The notes under the pieces were generated by a model, which saw nothing but the letters and a program-made list of their open reading frames with translations, was not told where the DNA came from and searched no databases. A stretch of DNA of 8,355 nucleotides from NCBI GenBank assembly GCA_028701415.1, contig JAQVQU010000030.1, positions 1 through 8,355 of the forward strand, given 5' to 3'. Position numbers and translations under genes: made by a program. The stretch is from Clostridia bacterium. Its GTDB lineage: Bacteria; Bacillota; Clostridia; Christensenellales; DTU072. Position 1 is the stretch's first letter. Each line of letters begins with the position of its first letter. Below are positions 1 to 5,535 of the stretch, in pieces.

Positions 1-36
1 AAGATAATTTTCCCCTGATTCTTTAATCTTATCCAT
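1..36 (-). CDS. Probable DtxR/MntR-family metal-dependent regulator, 5' end only
   Basis: Only the first 12 codons lie inside the window; the gene runs off the left edge. The ATG is at 36-34 and is preceded by AAGGAT about seven bases upstream, a usable ribosome binding site. The visible peptide is MDKIKESGENYL. The pattern I-x-E-S-x-E-N-Y-L is how many clostridial DtxR/MntR/IdeR-type repressors begin, as the first helix of the N-terminal winged helix. Members of that family bind Fe2+ or Mn2+ and repress metal uptake genes. The call rests on 12 residues, so it is tentative. It lies in the same direction as fprA but has its own long leader (37-188) with a duplicated promoter-like unit and a Fur/PerR-like box, so it is probably transcribed separately. 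Confidence 0.5.
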   Translation of the reverse strand, partial: MDKIKESGENYL

Positions 37-93
37 ATTTATCCTTTTTTCATTATTTTGCTTTCAACTTTTTTTCTATGTTCATAAAGCCTA

Positions 94-121
94 CTTATAA
101 TAATTATCATTAGAATATCAA
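94..121 (-). promoter_or_regulatory. Candidate promoter for the DtxR-like gene
   Basis: On the minus strand the -35 candidate TTGATA (121-116) and the -10 candidate TATAAG (99-94) are 16 bp apart, giving a leader of about 50 bases. The second repeat copy has a weaker version (ATGATA 189-184, TATAAG 168-163, 15 bp apart). The Fur/PerR-like box lies over the -10 of the stronger copy. Confidence 0.35.
95..109 (-). promoter_or_regulatory. Fur/PerR-type 7-1-7 operator box
   Basis: TTATAATAATTATCA matches 14 of 15 positions of the PerR box TTATAATNATTATAA and also 14 of 15 of the Fur box TGATAATNATTATCA, so it sits between the two consensus sequences. It overlaps the -10 and spacer of a promoter-like sequence reading toward the DtxR-like gene: TTGATA at 121-116, a 16-bp spacer, and TATAAG at 99-94. 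In the second repeat copy (164-177) one base is missing, which breaks the symmetry. The sequence is AT-rich, so chance similarity is possible. Confidence 0.4.
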
Positions 122-188
122 TATTTTTCTCTCAGCTTATTTTTCTTTGTTCATAAAGCCTACTTATATAATTATCATTAGAATATCA

Positions 189-1400
189 TTATTTTCCTAC
201 GTTTGTTACTATTTCATCTACTAAAATATCAAACGCTCCTTGATCTTCTTGTTTATAAGCTGATCTTATTGTAAGGGTATTTTCCGAGAAAGTACAATTT
301 TTTAAAACGGAAAGCTTATCTTTCATAAGTTTTGCACTTACTGGGGCCCAAGTGCCATTTTCGATAAAATAAAAATTTCTATTTTGAACATTCATGGAGA
401 CTAAAGAGAGCAAAAATTCCTCCATAGTTATATATATATTATTGTTATGAGTGACGGATGCTAGTACTATATCGCTGTATTTAAAAGCCTCGGAAACAAG
501 GTAGGTGGGATCCTGTGCAGATACATCATACACTTTAATATCTTTTATACCTTTTTCTTTTAGGTATGTAGCTAAGGTCAAAGAAACAGATTTAGTATGA
601 TCATACATAGAGGCATAAACTATTAAGACTCCTTTTTTCTCACTTTTGTATGCTGCCCAAAGAGAATAAAGCCCTATCATTTTTCCTATTTCCTTTTTTA
701 AGACAAACCCATGAAGAGGTAAAATGGTCTCTATTTCGAAACTTGATGCTTTTTCAAGCGTCTTTAAGACTTGAGGCCCATACTTTCCGACAATATTTGC
801 ATAATATCTTCGGTAATCTTCAATAATTTTCTCATCAAACTCGATTTCTGTGTCAAATAAATTTCCTGAGAGTGAGCCAAAAGCTCCAAAGGCATCTGCA
901 GAGAATAGTGATTTTGTTTTATGATCGTAGCACATCATTACTTCGGGCCAATGAACCATTGGAGCCATAAAAAACTCTAAAACATGTTCTCCCGTATCCA
1001 GTTTTTCTCCTTCGGAAACTAGAATTTCTCTTCCTTCAAAGGTATAACCAAAAAATTGTTTAAACATTGTTTGGGTTTTTTTGTTATAAACCACTTTTGA
1101 GTCCACATATTTTTCAAGGACTCTCTTCAAAGAACTACTATGGTCTGGCTCCATATGCGTAACCACCACATAGTCGAGTTTGCGGTTAAGGGAATCAAGT
1201 AACCCCGATATATTTTCAAGGAACATATCGGATACAGATGCATCTGAGGCATCAAAAAGGACTGTTTTTTCGTCTACAAGAAGGTAGGAGTTATATGCCA
1301 TTCCTCCTGGAATTGGAATATGATTTTCGAACTTACTACATTTAAAGTCACTCTCTCCCACATAATATATATCCTTTTCAACCAATCTAAATCTTGTCAT
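189..1400 (-). CDS. fprA: Flavodiiron protein, A-type oxygen/NO reductase
   Basis: This 403-residue cytoplasmic enzyme reduces O2 to water, or NO to N2O, using electrons usually delivered by rubredoxin. An N-terminal metallo-beta-lactamase-like diiron domain (about 1-250) is followed by a flavodoxin domain (about 256-400). All seven diiron ligands of the family are visible: H82, E84, D86 and H87 in the HxExDH motif, then H150, D169 and H230. The FMN phosphate loop is around VYASMYDHTKS, residues 261-271. Length is normal for class A, and there is no fused rubredoxin or flavin reductase domain, so the electron donor must be encoded elsewhere. The start is ATG at 1400 with AGGAGA at 1417-1412, a rather long spacing. 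It follows dfx in the same direction, with a terminator-like hairpin between them and only 26 bases from that hairpin to the ATG. Confidence 0.95.
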   Translation of the reverse strand: MTRFRLVEKDIYYVGESDFKCSKFENHIPIPGGMAYNSYLLVDEKTVLFDASDASVSDMFLENISGLLDSLNRKLDYVVVTHMEPDHSSSLKRVLEKYVDSKVVYNKKTQTMFKQFFGYTFEGREILVSEGEKLDTGEHVLEFFMAPMVHWPEVMMCYDHKTKSLFSADAFGAFGSLSGNLFDTEIEFDEKIIEDYRRYYANIVGKYGPQVLKTLEKASSFEIETILPLHGFVLKKEIGKMIGLYSLWAAYKSEKKGVLIVYASMYDHTKSVSLTLATYLKEKGIKDIKVYDVSAQDPTYLVSEAFKYSDIVLASVTHNNNIYITMEEFLLSLVSMNVQNRNFYFIENGTWAPVSAKLMKDKLSVLKNCTFSENTLTIRSAYKQEDQGAFDILVDEIVTNVGK

Positions 1401-1426
1401 TTCTCTTTCATTCTCCTAAAATAGCG

Positions 1427-1453
1427 AAAAAAGCGCCGCTAAAAAGGGCGCTT
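1427..1453 (-). terminator. Rho-independent terminator or attenuator between dfx and fprA
   Basis: The arms are 1431-1437 (AAGCGCC) and 1447-1453 (GGCGCTT), a 7-bp GC-rich stem with a 9-base loop. In the minus-strand transcript the stem runs into six U (complement of 1427-1432). It lies 20 bases after the dfx stop and 26 bases before the fprA start. It should end most dfx transcripts, and fprA may depend on readthrough. Confidence 0.8.
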
Positions 1454-1473
1454 ATTTCATTTTGTTTAATATA

Positions 1474-1845
1474 CTATAGCTGTTTTTTCCAAAGACCATG
1501 GAGATTGCAGTATTCATATACGGCAAGAGGTTTATCGTTTACAAAAGTAAATTCCGCAGTAGGTGTTTTTACGCACTTTTTCCTTTGTCCGCCTTTTTCA
1601 GTCTCGACATAGACCCAGTCAATGTAGTGTTTTTCTTCCATCGGATGAGGGACAGATCCTACTTGAACCTTCATAACATCCCCTTCCATTTTCACTTCTG
1701 GAATATGTTTTTCATAACTTGCTTCGACCGTATTGGCAACAACAGGGGTCATATCCTGTCCACAACAAACCATATTGACTCCACTTGCGTGAATCATTCC
1801 AACAAAATTGCCACATATATCACATTTATAAAACTTTGTTTCCAT
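1474..1845 (-). CDS. dfx: Desulfoferrodoxin (superoxide reductase, two-iron class)
   Basis: This 123-residue cytoplasmic protein reduces superoxide to hydrogen peroxide without producing O2. The N-terminal desulforedoxin domain holds a rubredoxin-like FeCys4 centre with C8, C11, C27 and C28 (CxxC then CC). The C-terminal catalytic domain has the full set of His4Cys ligands, H47, H67, H73, C113 and H116, and the Glu-Lys pair just before the first histidine (E45, K46), where the lysine is known to assist superoxide reduction. The start is the ATG at 1845 because GGAGG lies at 1858-1854 in good position. An in-frame ATG at 1884 would add 13 residues ahead of the conserved beginning METKFYKC and would place the start inside the -10 region. 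Together with fprA downstream it forms an oxygen-defence unit typical of strict anaerobes. Confidence 0.96.
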   Translation of the reverse strand: METKFYKCDICGNFVGMIHASGVNMVCCGQDMTPVVANTVEASYEKHIPEVKMEGDVMKVQVGSVPHPMEEKHYIDWVYVETEKGGQRKKCVKTPTAEFTFVNDKPLAVYEYCNLHGLWKKQL

Positions 1846-1874
1846 TTTCTTTACCTCCGTAATAATATATTTTA

Positions 1875-1903
1875 ATGATATCAAAACATCCTTCTTATAT
1901 CAA
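1875..1903 (-). promoter_or_regulatory. Sigma-A-type promoter of dfx
   Basis: The -35 is TTGATA (1903-1898) and the -10 is TATCAT (1880-1875), with a 17-bp spacer. Each differs from consensus at one position. The leader would be about 25 bases and contains the GGAGG of dfx. A small palindrome, TGATATCA, overlaps the -10. The rest of the gene-free stretch 1846-2049 shows nothing else I can support, and no clear terminator for the upstream ABC operon. Confidence 0.65.
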
Positions 1904-2049
1904 TGCTTACTACCTAACTTTAAGCGCTATGTAATGTTATCACTTATCTTAACAAATCAATAAAACTATAAAATAGAAAGATATTTGATAATAATATATT
2001 TTTTAAAACCGTACAAATATAACTAATTTTTAATAAATAAAGTGACTGG

Positions 2050-2976
2050 TTATAGTATTTTGCTTAAAAACTCTTTTGTTCTTGGATTTTGCGCATTATC
2101 AAAAATGATATTAGGCGCCCCTTCTTCAATAACCTCTCCCTCATCTACAAATATCACCCTATCTGCTACCTCGCGAGCAAAGCCCATTTCATGAGTTACA
2201 ACTATCATCGTCATACCCTCTTTAGCTAACTTTTTCATTACAAGAAGAACATCCCCAACTAATTCAGGATCAAGAGCTGAAGTAGGTTCGTCAAACAACA
2301 TAACCTTTGGTTCCATGGCAAGTGCTCTTGCTATTGCAACTCGTTGTTGCTGTCCTCCCGATATCATTGAGGGATAAGTATCAGCTTTTTCCAACATGCC
2401 AACTTTATCCAACATTTTTTTGCCTCTTTCAATTGCTTCATGAGAACTCATCCCTTTAACTTTTACAAGCCCTTCAATAACATTGCCCATTATTGTTCTA
2501 TGCGGAAATAGATTAAAATGTTGAAAAACCATGCCAACCTCTTGCCTTATCAAATGTAATTTCTTACTTTTAACACTTATTTCCTTTCCGTCAATAGAAA
2601 TGATACCCTTCTGTGCTTTTTCAAGAAAATTAATGCACCTTAACATAGTACTCTTACCAGACCCGCTAGCACCAATAACGACCACGACCTCGCCTGTCTT
2701 AACCGAAAGATTGATATTCTTAAGAACTTTATGCTTCCCATACCACTTGCTTAGATTCTTGATTTGAATCATTATTGGGATTTCTAAATCATCTCCCTTC
2801 TTTTCTATGTCAGCCTCAAGAATTTTCTCTTCCTTTAGCCTATCTGCTATATCTATTCCTTCTGAACTTTCTTCTATCGAATTAGCCACAACTATATTTT
2901 TTGGGGCGGGTTCTTCCTTTGTTTTCGAACCAGTAGCCCCTTTTTTTTCTATATATTTATCATTTATTTCTACCAT
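2050..2976 (-). CDS. Polar amino acid ABC transporter ATPase (GlnQ type) with an N-terminal extension
   Basis: This is the ATP-hydrolysing subunit of an amino acid importer, on the inner face of the membrane with the permease encoded just upstream. The canonical ATPase begins near residue 69 (MIQIKNLSKWYG) and shows Walker A GASGSGKST (102-110), the Q-loop at Q152, the signature SGGQQQR (206-212), Walker B VMLFDEP (225-231, catalytic E230), the D-loop SALD and the switch histidine H262. At 308 residues it is about 60 longer than usual members (240-250). The extra 68 residues are charged, rich in Glu and Lys, look unstructured and have no motif I recognise. The ATG at 2976 is favoured: AGGGGGT sits in good position and overlaps the permease stop, 8 bases upstream. 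The internal ATG at 2772, at the usual family start, has no close ribosome binding site. Confidence 0.93.
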   Translation of the reverse strand: MVEINDKYIEKKGATGSKTKEEPAPKNIVVANSIEESSEGIDIADRLKEEKILEADIEKKGDDLEIPIMIQIKNLSKWYGKHKVLKNINLSVKTGEVVVVIGASGSGKSTMLRCINFLEKAQKGIISIDGKEISVKSKKLHLIRQEVGMVFQHFNLFPHRTIMGNVIEGLVKVKGMSSHEAIERGKKMLDKVGMLEKADTYPSMISGGQQQRVAIARALAMEPKVMLFDEPTSALDPELVGDVLLVMKKLAKEGMTMIVVTHEMGFAREVADRVIFVDEGEVIEEGAPNIIFDNAQNPRTKEFLSKIL

Positions 2977-2984
2977 ATTACCCC

Positions 2985-3656
2985 CTAAATTGTGGACTTG
3001 TTGTCACTTACTTTTAGTTTCTTTTCTACTAAATTTGAAATAACCGTTAATACTGTAGTCATAAACAGGTAATATATTGCAGCTATTGTCAGCATTTCCA
3101 TTAGTTGGTATTGGGAGGATCCAAGTTGTCGTGCATGCAATAGTAATTCTCCCACAGAAATTGCACTTGCAAGAGATGAATCCTTAAGTGCAATTATAAA
3201 CTGATTGCCTAGTGGAGGAACCGCTCGTTTAAAGGCTTGTGGCAATATGATATTTTTCATAATTTTGCCCGAAGTCATTCCCAACGATAACCCAGCTTCC
3301 CTCTGTCCCCTGTCAACAGATTGGATAGATCCCCTAAATATTTCTGCTATATATGCGCCATTATGAATTCCTAGTGCAATGCATGCCGCAGGGATTTTAT
3401 CTATAACTACAATGGTTACCAATCCAAAATATATGAACAAGAGCTGTAACAATAAAGGTGTTCCTCTTATTGCCCAAATATATGCCTTTGCTGGATAATT
3501 CAAAATTTTTAATTTTGACAACCTTAACAAGGCAAAACCTAAACCCAAAACTAATCCTATCAATAAACCAAATACTGTGACTTGAACAGTCATCCAAGCA
3601 TACGGCATAAAGGATGTAAAATATTTCGGTATAACTGAGAAATCCCAATTGTTCAT
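2985..3656 (-). CDS. Polar amino acid ABC transporter permease (HisM/GlnP family)
   Basis: This 223-residue integral membrane protein is probably a homodimer, because it is the only permease in the operon. Hydrophobic segments lie near 20-45, 58-83, 88-105, 150-170 and 188-210. The conserved cytoplasmic EAA loop that docks on the ATPase is at about 118-140 (GQREAGLSLGMTSG, then ILPQA). The family N-terminal region is recognisable through TVQVTVFGLLIGLVLG and RGTPLLLQLLF. The ATG at 3656 has a strong AAAGGAGA at 3668-3661. It lies between the binding protein and the ATPase, the usual order for this importer type. A 9-bp hairpin just upstream of its ribosome binding site may lower its expression relative to the binding protein. 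Confidence 0.95.
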   Translation of the reverse strand: MNNWDFSVIPKYFTSFMPYAWMTVQVTVFGLLIGLVLGLGFALLRLSKLKILNYPAKAYIWAIRGTPLLLQLLFIYFGLVTIVVIDKIPAACIALGIHNGAYIAEIFRGSIQSVDRGQREAGLSLGMTSGKIMKNIILPQAFKRAVPPLGNQFIIALKDSSLASAISVGELLLHARQLGSSQYQLMEMLTIAAIYYLFMTTVLTVISNLVEKKLKVSDNKSTI

Positions 3657-3670
3657 TATCTCTCCTTTAA

Positions 3671-3708
3671 AATTGGGAACCTATCGTTTATTACAAAGAT
3701 TCCCAATT
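3671..3708 (-). promoter_or_regulatory. Intercistronic hairpin between binding protein and permease genes
   Basis: Perfect 9-bp arms AATTGGGAA (3671-3679) and TTCCCAATT (3700-3708) enclose a 20-base loop. In the transcript the stem ends two bases before the AAAGGAGA of the permease gene and is followed by only a short U stretch, so it is a weak terminator at best. Hairpins in this place are known to protect the 3' end of abundant binding-protein mRNA or to attenuate the genes behind it. Confidence 0.65.
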
Positions 3709-3735
3709 AAATTACAATTTAAAATGTTTTTCTAT

Positions 3736-4536
3736 TTAGTTTGCGGTTATATCTTGGCCATCAAACCATCTTTCACTAATTTCGGTAAGGCTTCCATCGG
3801 CTCTCATTTCCGCTAATATTTTATCAACTTCAGCTTTTAGCGTTAAGTCCTCTTTATGAAAAGCTATTCCCATGACTTCATATCTAAGAATTTCTCCACA
3901 GATTTCTATACTATCTGAGGCATTCAACTCATTAATGGCGTTCAGTCCGACTAGCCTATCGGTTATCACACCATCTACTCTTCCACTAACCAACTCACTT
4001 AGAGTCGCATTGTCATCTAGATATAAACTTGCCTCTGCTCCTAAAGTTGCTACATCTTGAACAAAATTTGTGCCAGTTGCAACCGCTATATTCTTTCCTT
4101 CCATATCATCTGGACTAGTAATTCCCGATCCTTTTTGTATGAATAGCTGTGCACCTGAATAATAATAAGGTTCTGAAAAAGAAACTTGAGCCAGTCTGTC
4201 TGGAGTAATTGCCATACTACCCAATATTCCATCGTATCTCTTGCTCTTCAGGCCTTCGACTAGGCCATCCCAATCGCTAGTAACATAACTAAGTTCTACG
4301 CCCAATCTCTCCGCAATCTCTGCACCAACATCAACATCAAAACCTACAACATTACTGTTCTCGTCAGTATAGTTAAACGGTGGATATCCTCCACTCCCGA
4401 CTACAACAAACTCCCCACTATCAAGAACCCTCTGTAAGCTGTCGCCATCATCTTTTTTGCAACCATTTAGTGCAAATAATACTGAAGTAGCAATTATTGC
4501 AACAATTACCAATATTCCAATTTTTCTTAATTTCAT
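3736..4536 (-). CDS. Amino acid-binding lipoprotein of the ABC importer (SBP_bac_3 family)
   Basis: This 266-residue extracellular binding protein is anchored in the membrane by a lipid. It has a signal peptide with MKLRK, a hydrophobic core (about 6-22) and the lipobox LNGC, with lipidated C26. The SBP_bac_3 fold is evident from GGYPPFNYTDENSNVVGFDVDV (about 49-70, here interrupted as GGYPPFNY and VVGFDVDV), from SMAITPDR with R114, expected to bind the ligand carboxylate, from TGTNF (154-158), and from D193 in GVITDR, expected near the ligand amino group. It ends in the usual RWFDG segment. The ATG at 4536 has AAAGGAGA upstream. It is the first gene of the operon and has its own strong promoter and a likely operator. 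Substrate cannot be fixed from sequence; a polar amino acid or cystine are both possible. Confidence 0.93.
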   Translation of the reverse strand: MKLRKIGILVIVAIIATSVLFALNGCKKDDGDSLQRVLDSGEFVVVGSGGYPPFNYTDENSNVVGFDVDVGAEIAERLGVELSYVTSDWDGLVEGLKSKRYDGILGSMAITPDRLAQVSFSEPYYYSGAQLFIQKGSGITSPDDMEGKNIAVATGTNFVQDVATLGAEASLYLDDNATLSELVSGRVDGVITDRLVGLNAINELNASDSIEICGEILRYEVMGIAFHKEDLTLKAEVDKILAEMRADGSLTEISERWFDGQDITAN

Positions 4537-4560
4537 GAATAATCTCCTTTAAATATTTTT

Positions 4561-4595
4561 ACCTACAACTTTATTTTAAGTGATAGGTTGTAGGT
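4561..4595. promoter_or_regulatory. Bipartite operator, 9-bp inverted repeat across the importer promoter
   Basis: ACCTACAAC (4561-4569) and GTTGTAGGT (4587-4595) are exact inverted copies separated by 17 bp, 26 bp from centre to centre. One arm lies in the promoter spacer next to the -35; the other covers the expected transcription start. The pair brackets the -10, so bound protein should block RNA polymerase. A degenerate third copy, ACCCACAA, lies upstream of the -35 at 4611-4618. The likely binder is the GntR-RCK_C protein encoded just upstream, which is an inference from position. Confidence 0.6.
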
Positions 4596-4602
4596 TTGTC
4601 AA
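4573..4602 (-). promoter_or_regulatory. Strong sigma-A promoter of the amino acid importer operon
   Basis: The -35 is TTGACA (4602-4597), a perfect match, and the -10 is TAAAAT (4578-4573), one mismatch, with an 18-bp spacer. It starts 15 bases after the terminator of the upstream regulator gene, so the importer is transcribed on its own. The leader is about 30 bases. Confidence 0.75.
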
Positions 4603-4616
4603 ATACTTTTACCCAC

Positions 4617-4647
4617 AAAAAAAGAACAAGGATAGGTCCCTTGTTCT
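4617..4647 (-). terminator. Rho-independent terminator of the GntR-RCK_C gene
   Basis: Arms AGAACAAGG (4623-4631) and CCTTGTTCT (4639-4647) give a perfect 9-bp stem with a 7-base loop. In the minus-strand transcript the stem is followed by seven U (complement of 4617-4623, the first of them inside the stem). It lies 55 bases after the stop codon and isolates the regulator from the importer operon. Confidence 0.85.
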
Positions 4648-4702
4648 AACAGTTATTAAGTAAAATAGAATATCGAATGTTTTTTCTAATTTGCTTTTTT
4701 TA

Positions 4703-5320
4703 TTACGATAAGCCCTTCATAAACGAATTAAATCTTTCAACTATATATTTATCTCCTACTATAATAACTTTATCTTTTGCTTTAAACTCAAAATAAGGCC
4801 CCGGAGACACTATGGTTTCTTCCTCTCTTACAATTCCGAGAATGGTTGCCCCAGTGTTATGCCATATCTCCAAGTCCCCTATACTTCTATTAATCATATG
4901 AGATTGCGAATCGATTTCTATCTCAAAAGGCTCCAATTTATCAGATACTTTATGTTTATGCATGTAAACCAATTGGTCAGTAATGGAGTCTATTTCTTTA
5001 TCTATTTCATCTCTTCTACGATGTGCTTCCACCAAACTTAGCTGCATTTGCTGAATTATAGAGTTTTTATCAAAACTTATTATAAATGCTTTAGCTTGAT
5101 CTTTTGATATCACAATGCTACTTTTACCATTTGCAATATTAATTATGCCTTTGTCAGAAAGTAAGTTTAATGATCTCCTAACAGTCTCTTGAGAAACACC
5201 ATATTTAGTCGCCATAACCGATAGTCCCTTAAGCTTAGTACCTTCCTGATATTCGTCGGAAATAATACTTTCACAAATACTTACGGCAATTTTCAAATAT
5301 CTTGGTATTGAATATTTCAT
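4703..5320 (-). CDS. GntR-type regulator with C-terminal RCK_C (TrkA_C) domain, BusR-like
   Basis: This 205-residue protein has three parts. Residues about 7-72 are a GntR winged helix, with the recognition region LSVMATKYGVSQETVRRSLN and a short wing ending at SSIVIS. Residues about 85-125 are helical and charged, likely a coiled coil. Residues about 140-205 are an RCK_C domain with GATILGIVREEE, VSPGPYFEF and DKVIIVGD. The same order occurs in BusR of lactococci and streptococci, a tetrameric repressor whose RCK_C domain binds cyclic di-AMP and which represses a betaine importer. Here the neighbour is an amino acid importer with a bipartite operator in its promoter, so local control of that importer is a reasonable inference; ligand and target are untested. 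The ATG at 5320 has AGGAA upstream. It is transcribed alone, divergent from the aminotransferase, and ends in its own terminator. Confidence 0.88.
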   Translation of the reverse strand: MKYSIPRYLKIAVSICESIISDEYQEGTKLKGLSVMATKYGVSQETVRRSLNLLSDKGIINIANGKSSIVISKDQAKAFIISFDKNSIIQQMQLSLVEAHRRRDEIDKEIDSITDQLVYMHKHKVSDKLEPFEIEIDSQSHMINRSIGDLEIWHNTGATILGIVREEETIVSPGPYFEFKAKDKVIIVGDKYIVERFNSFMKGLS

Positions 5321-5341
5321 ATCCCATTCCTAATTTAAATC

Positions 5342-5370
5342 GTTATATATATAATAAACTATTATTCCAA
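5342..5370 (-). promoter_or_regulatory. Candidate promoter of the GntR-RCK_C gene
   Basis: TTGGAA (5370-5365) and TATAAC (5347-5342) are 17 bp apart on the minus strand. The leader would be about 15 bases, with AGGAA as ribosome binding site. The surrounding DNA is almost all A and T, so -10-like sequences are common and the call is uncertain. No ACCTACAAC half-site is seen in 5321-5535. Confidence 0.35.
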
Positions 5371-5455
5371 AAATTAAATACGATTTTTATAAATTGTGAA
5401 CTTAAATTATAAACTTAACCTTTTTTTGTCTAATATATGTAAATCCCAAGTTTCA

Positions 5456-5505
5456 CCTTAATTTAATAAGGATATATTGAATACTGCTAATTTATACTGT
5501 AAAAT
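5456..5505 (+). promoter_or_regulatory. Promoter of the aminotransferase gene, with a small upstream palindrome
   Basis: TTGAAT (5477-5482), a 17-bp spacer and TAAAAT (5500-5505) form a plausible sigma-A promoter, with a leader of about 24 bases ending in AGGAGG (5524-5529). Just upstream of the -35 is CCTTA (5456-5460), six bases, then TAAGG (5467-5471), a short inverted repeat that could be an operator. Confidence 0.5.
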
Positions 5506-5535
5506 AATATATAGTGATTTTTTAGGAGGAACATT

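Larger units (their letters stand above)
62..198. repeat. Tandem duplication, two adjacent copies of about 68 bp
   Basis: Copy 1 is about 62-130 and copy 2 about 131-198. The best-conserved core is at 81-120 and 150-188, starting TTCATAAAGCCTACTTAT and ending ATTATCATTAGAATATCA. Inside the core the copies differ only by one extra base in copy 1. The flanks are more diverged (CTATG against CTTTG, and TCAACTT against TCAGCTT). Copy 2 includes the last codons and stop of fprA. Copy 1 therefore looks like a duplicated gene end plus downstream control region, now lying in front of the DtxR-like gene. Confidence 0.85.

Noticed and set aside
164..177. Second Fur/PerR box in repeat copy 2
   Set aside because: The one-base deletion shifts one half-site and destroys the 7-1-7 symmetry.
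1397..1411. Four-codon minicistron ATG-AAA-GAG-AAA-TGA whose stop overlaps the fprA ATG
   Set aside because: AGGAGA lies directly against its ATG, too close for initiation; it is best explained as chance.
1394..1875. Plus-strand open frames of 72 and 125 codons opposite dfx and its 3' flank
   Set aside because: They lie antisense to a clear dfx gene, have no ribosome binding site or recognisable domain, and their composition follows from the complementary coding strand.
1846..1884. Longer dfx start at 1884
   Set aside because: It would place the start within the promoter -10 region and add 13 residues ahead of the conserved N-terminus; GGAGG is placed for the ATG at 1845.
1981..2049. Terminator for the ABC importer operon downstream of the ATPase gene
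   Set aside because: Only 4-5 bp AT-rich pairings are found, none followed by a proper U tract.
3397..3648. 83-codon minus-strand frame inside the permease gene
   Set aside because: It is a shifted frame of a strongly conserved permease with no independent start signal.
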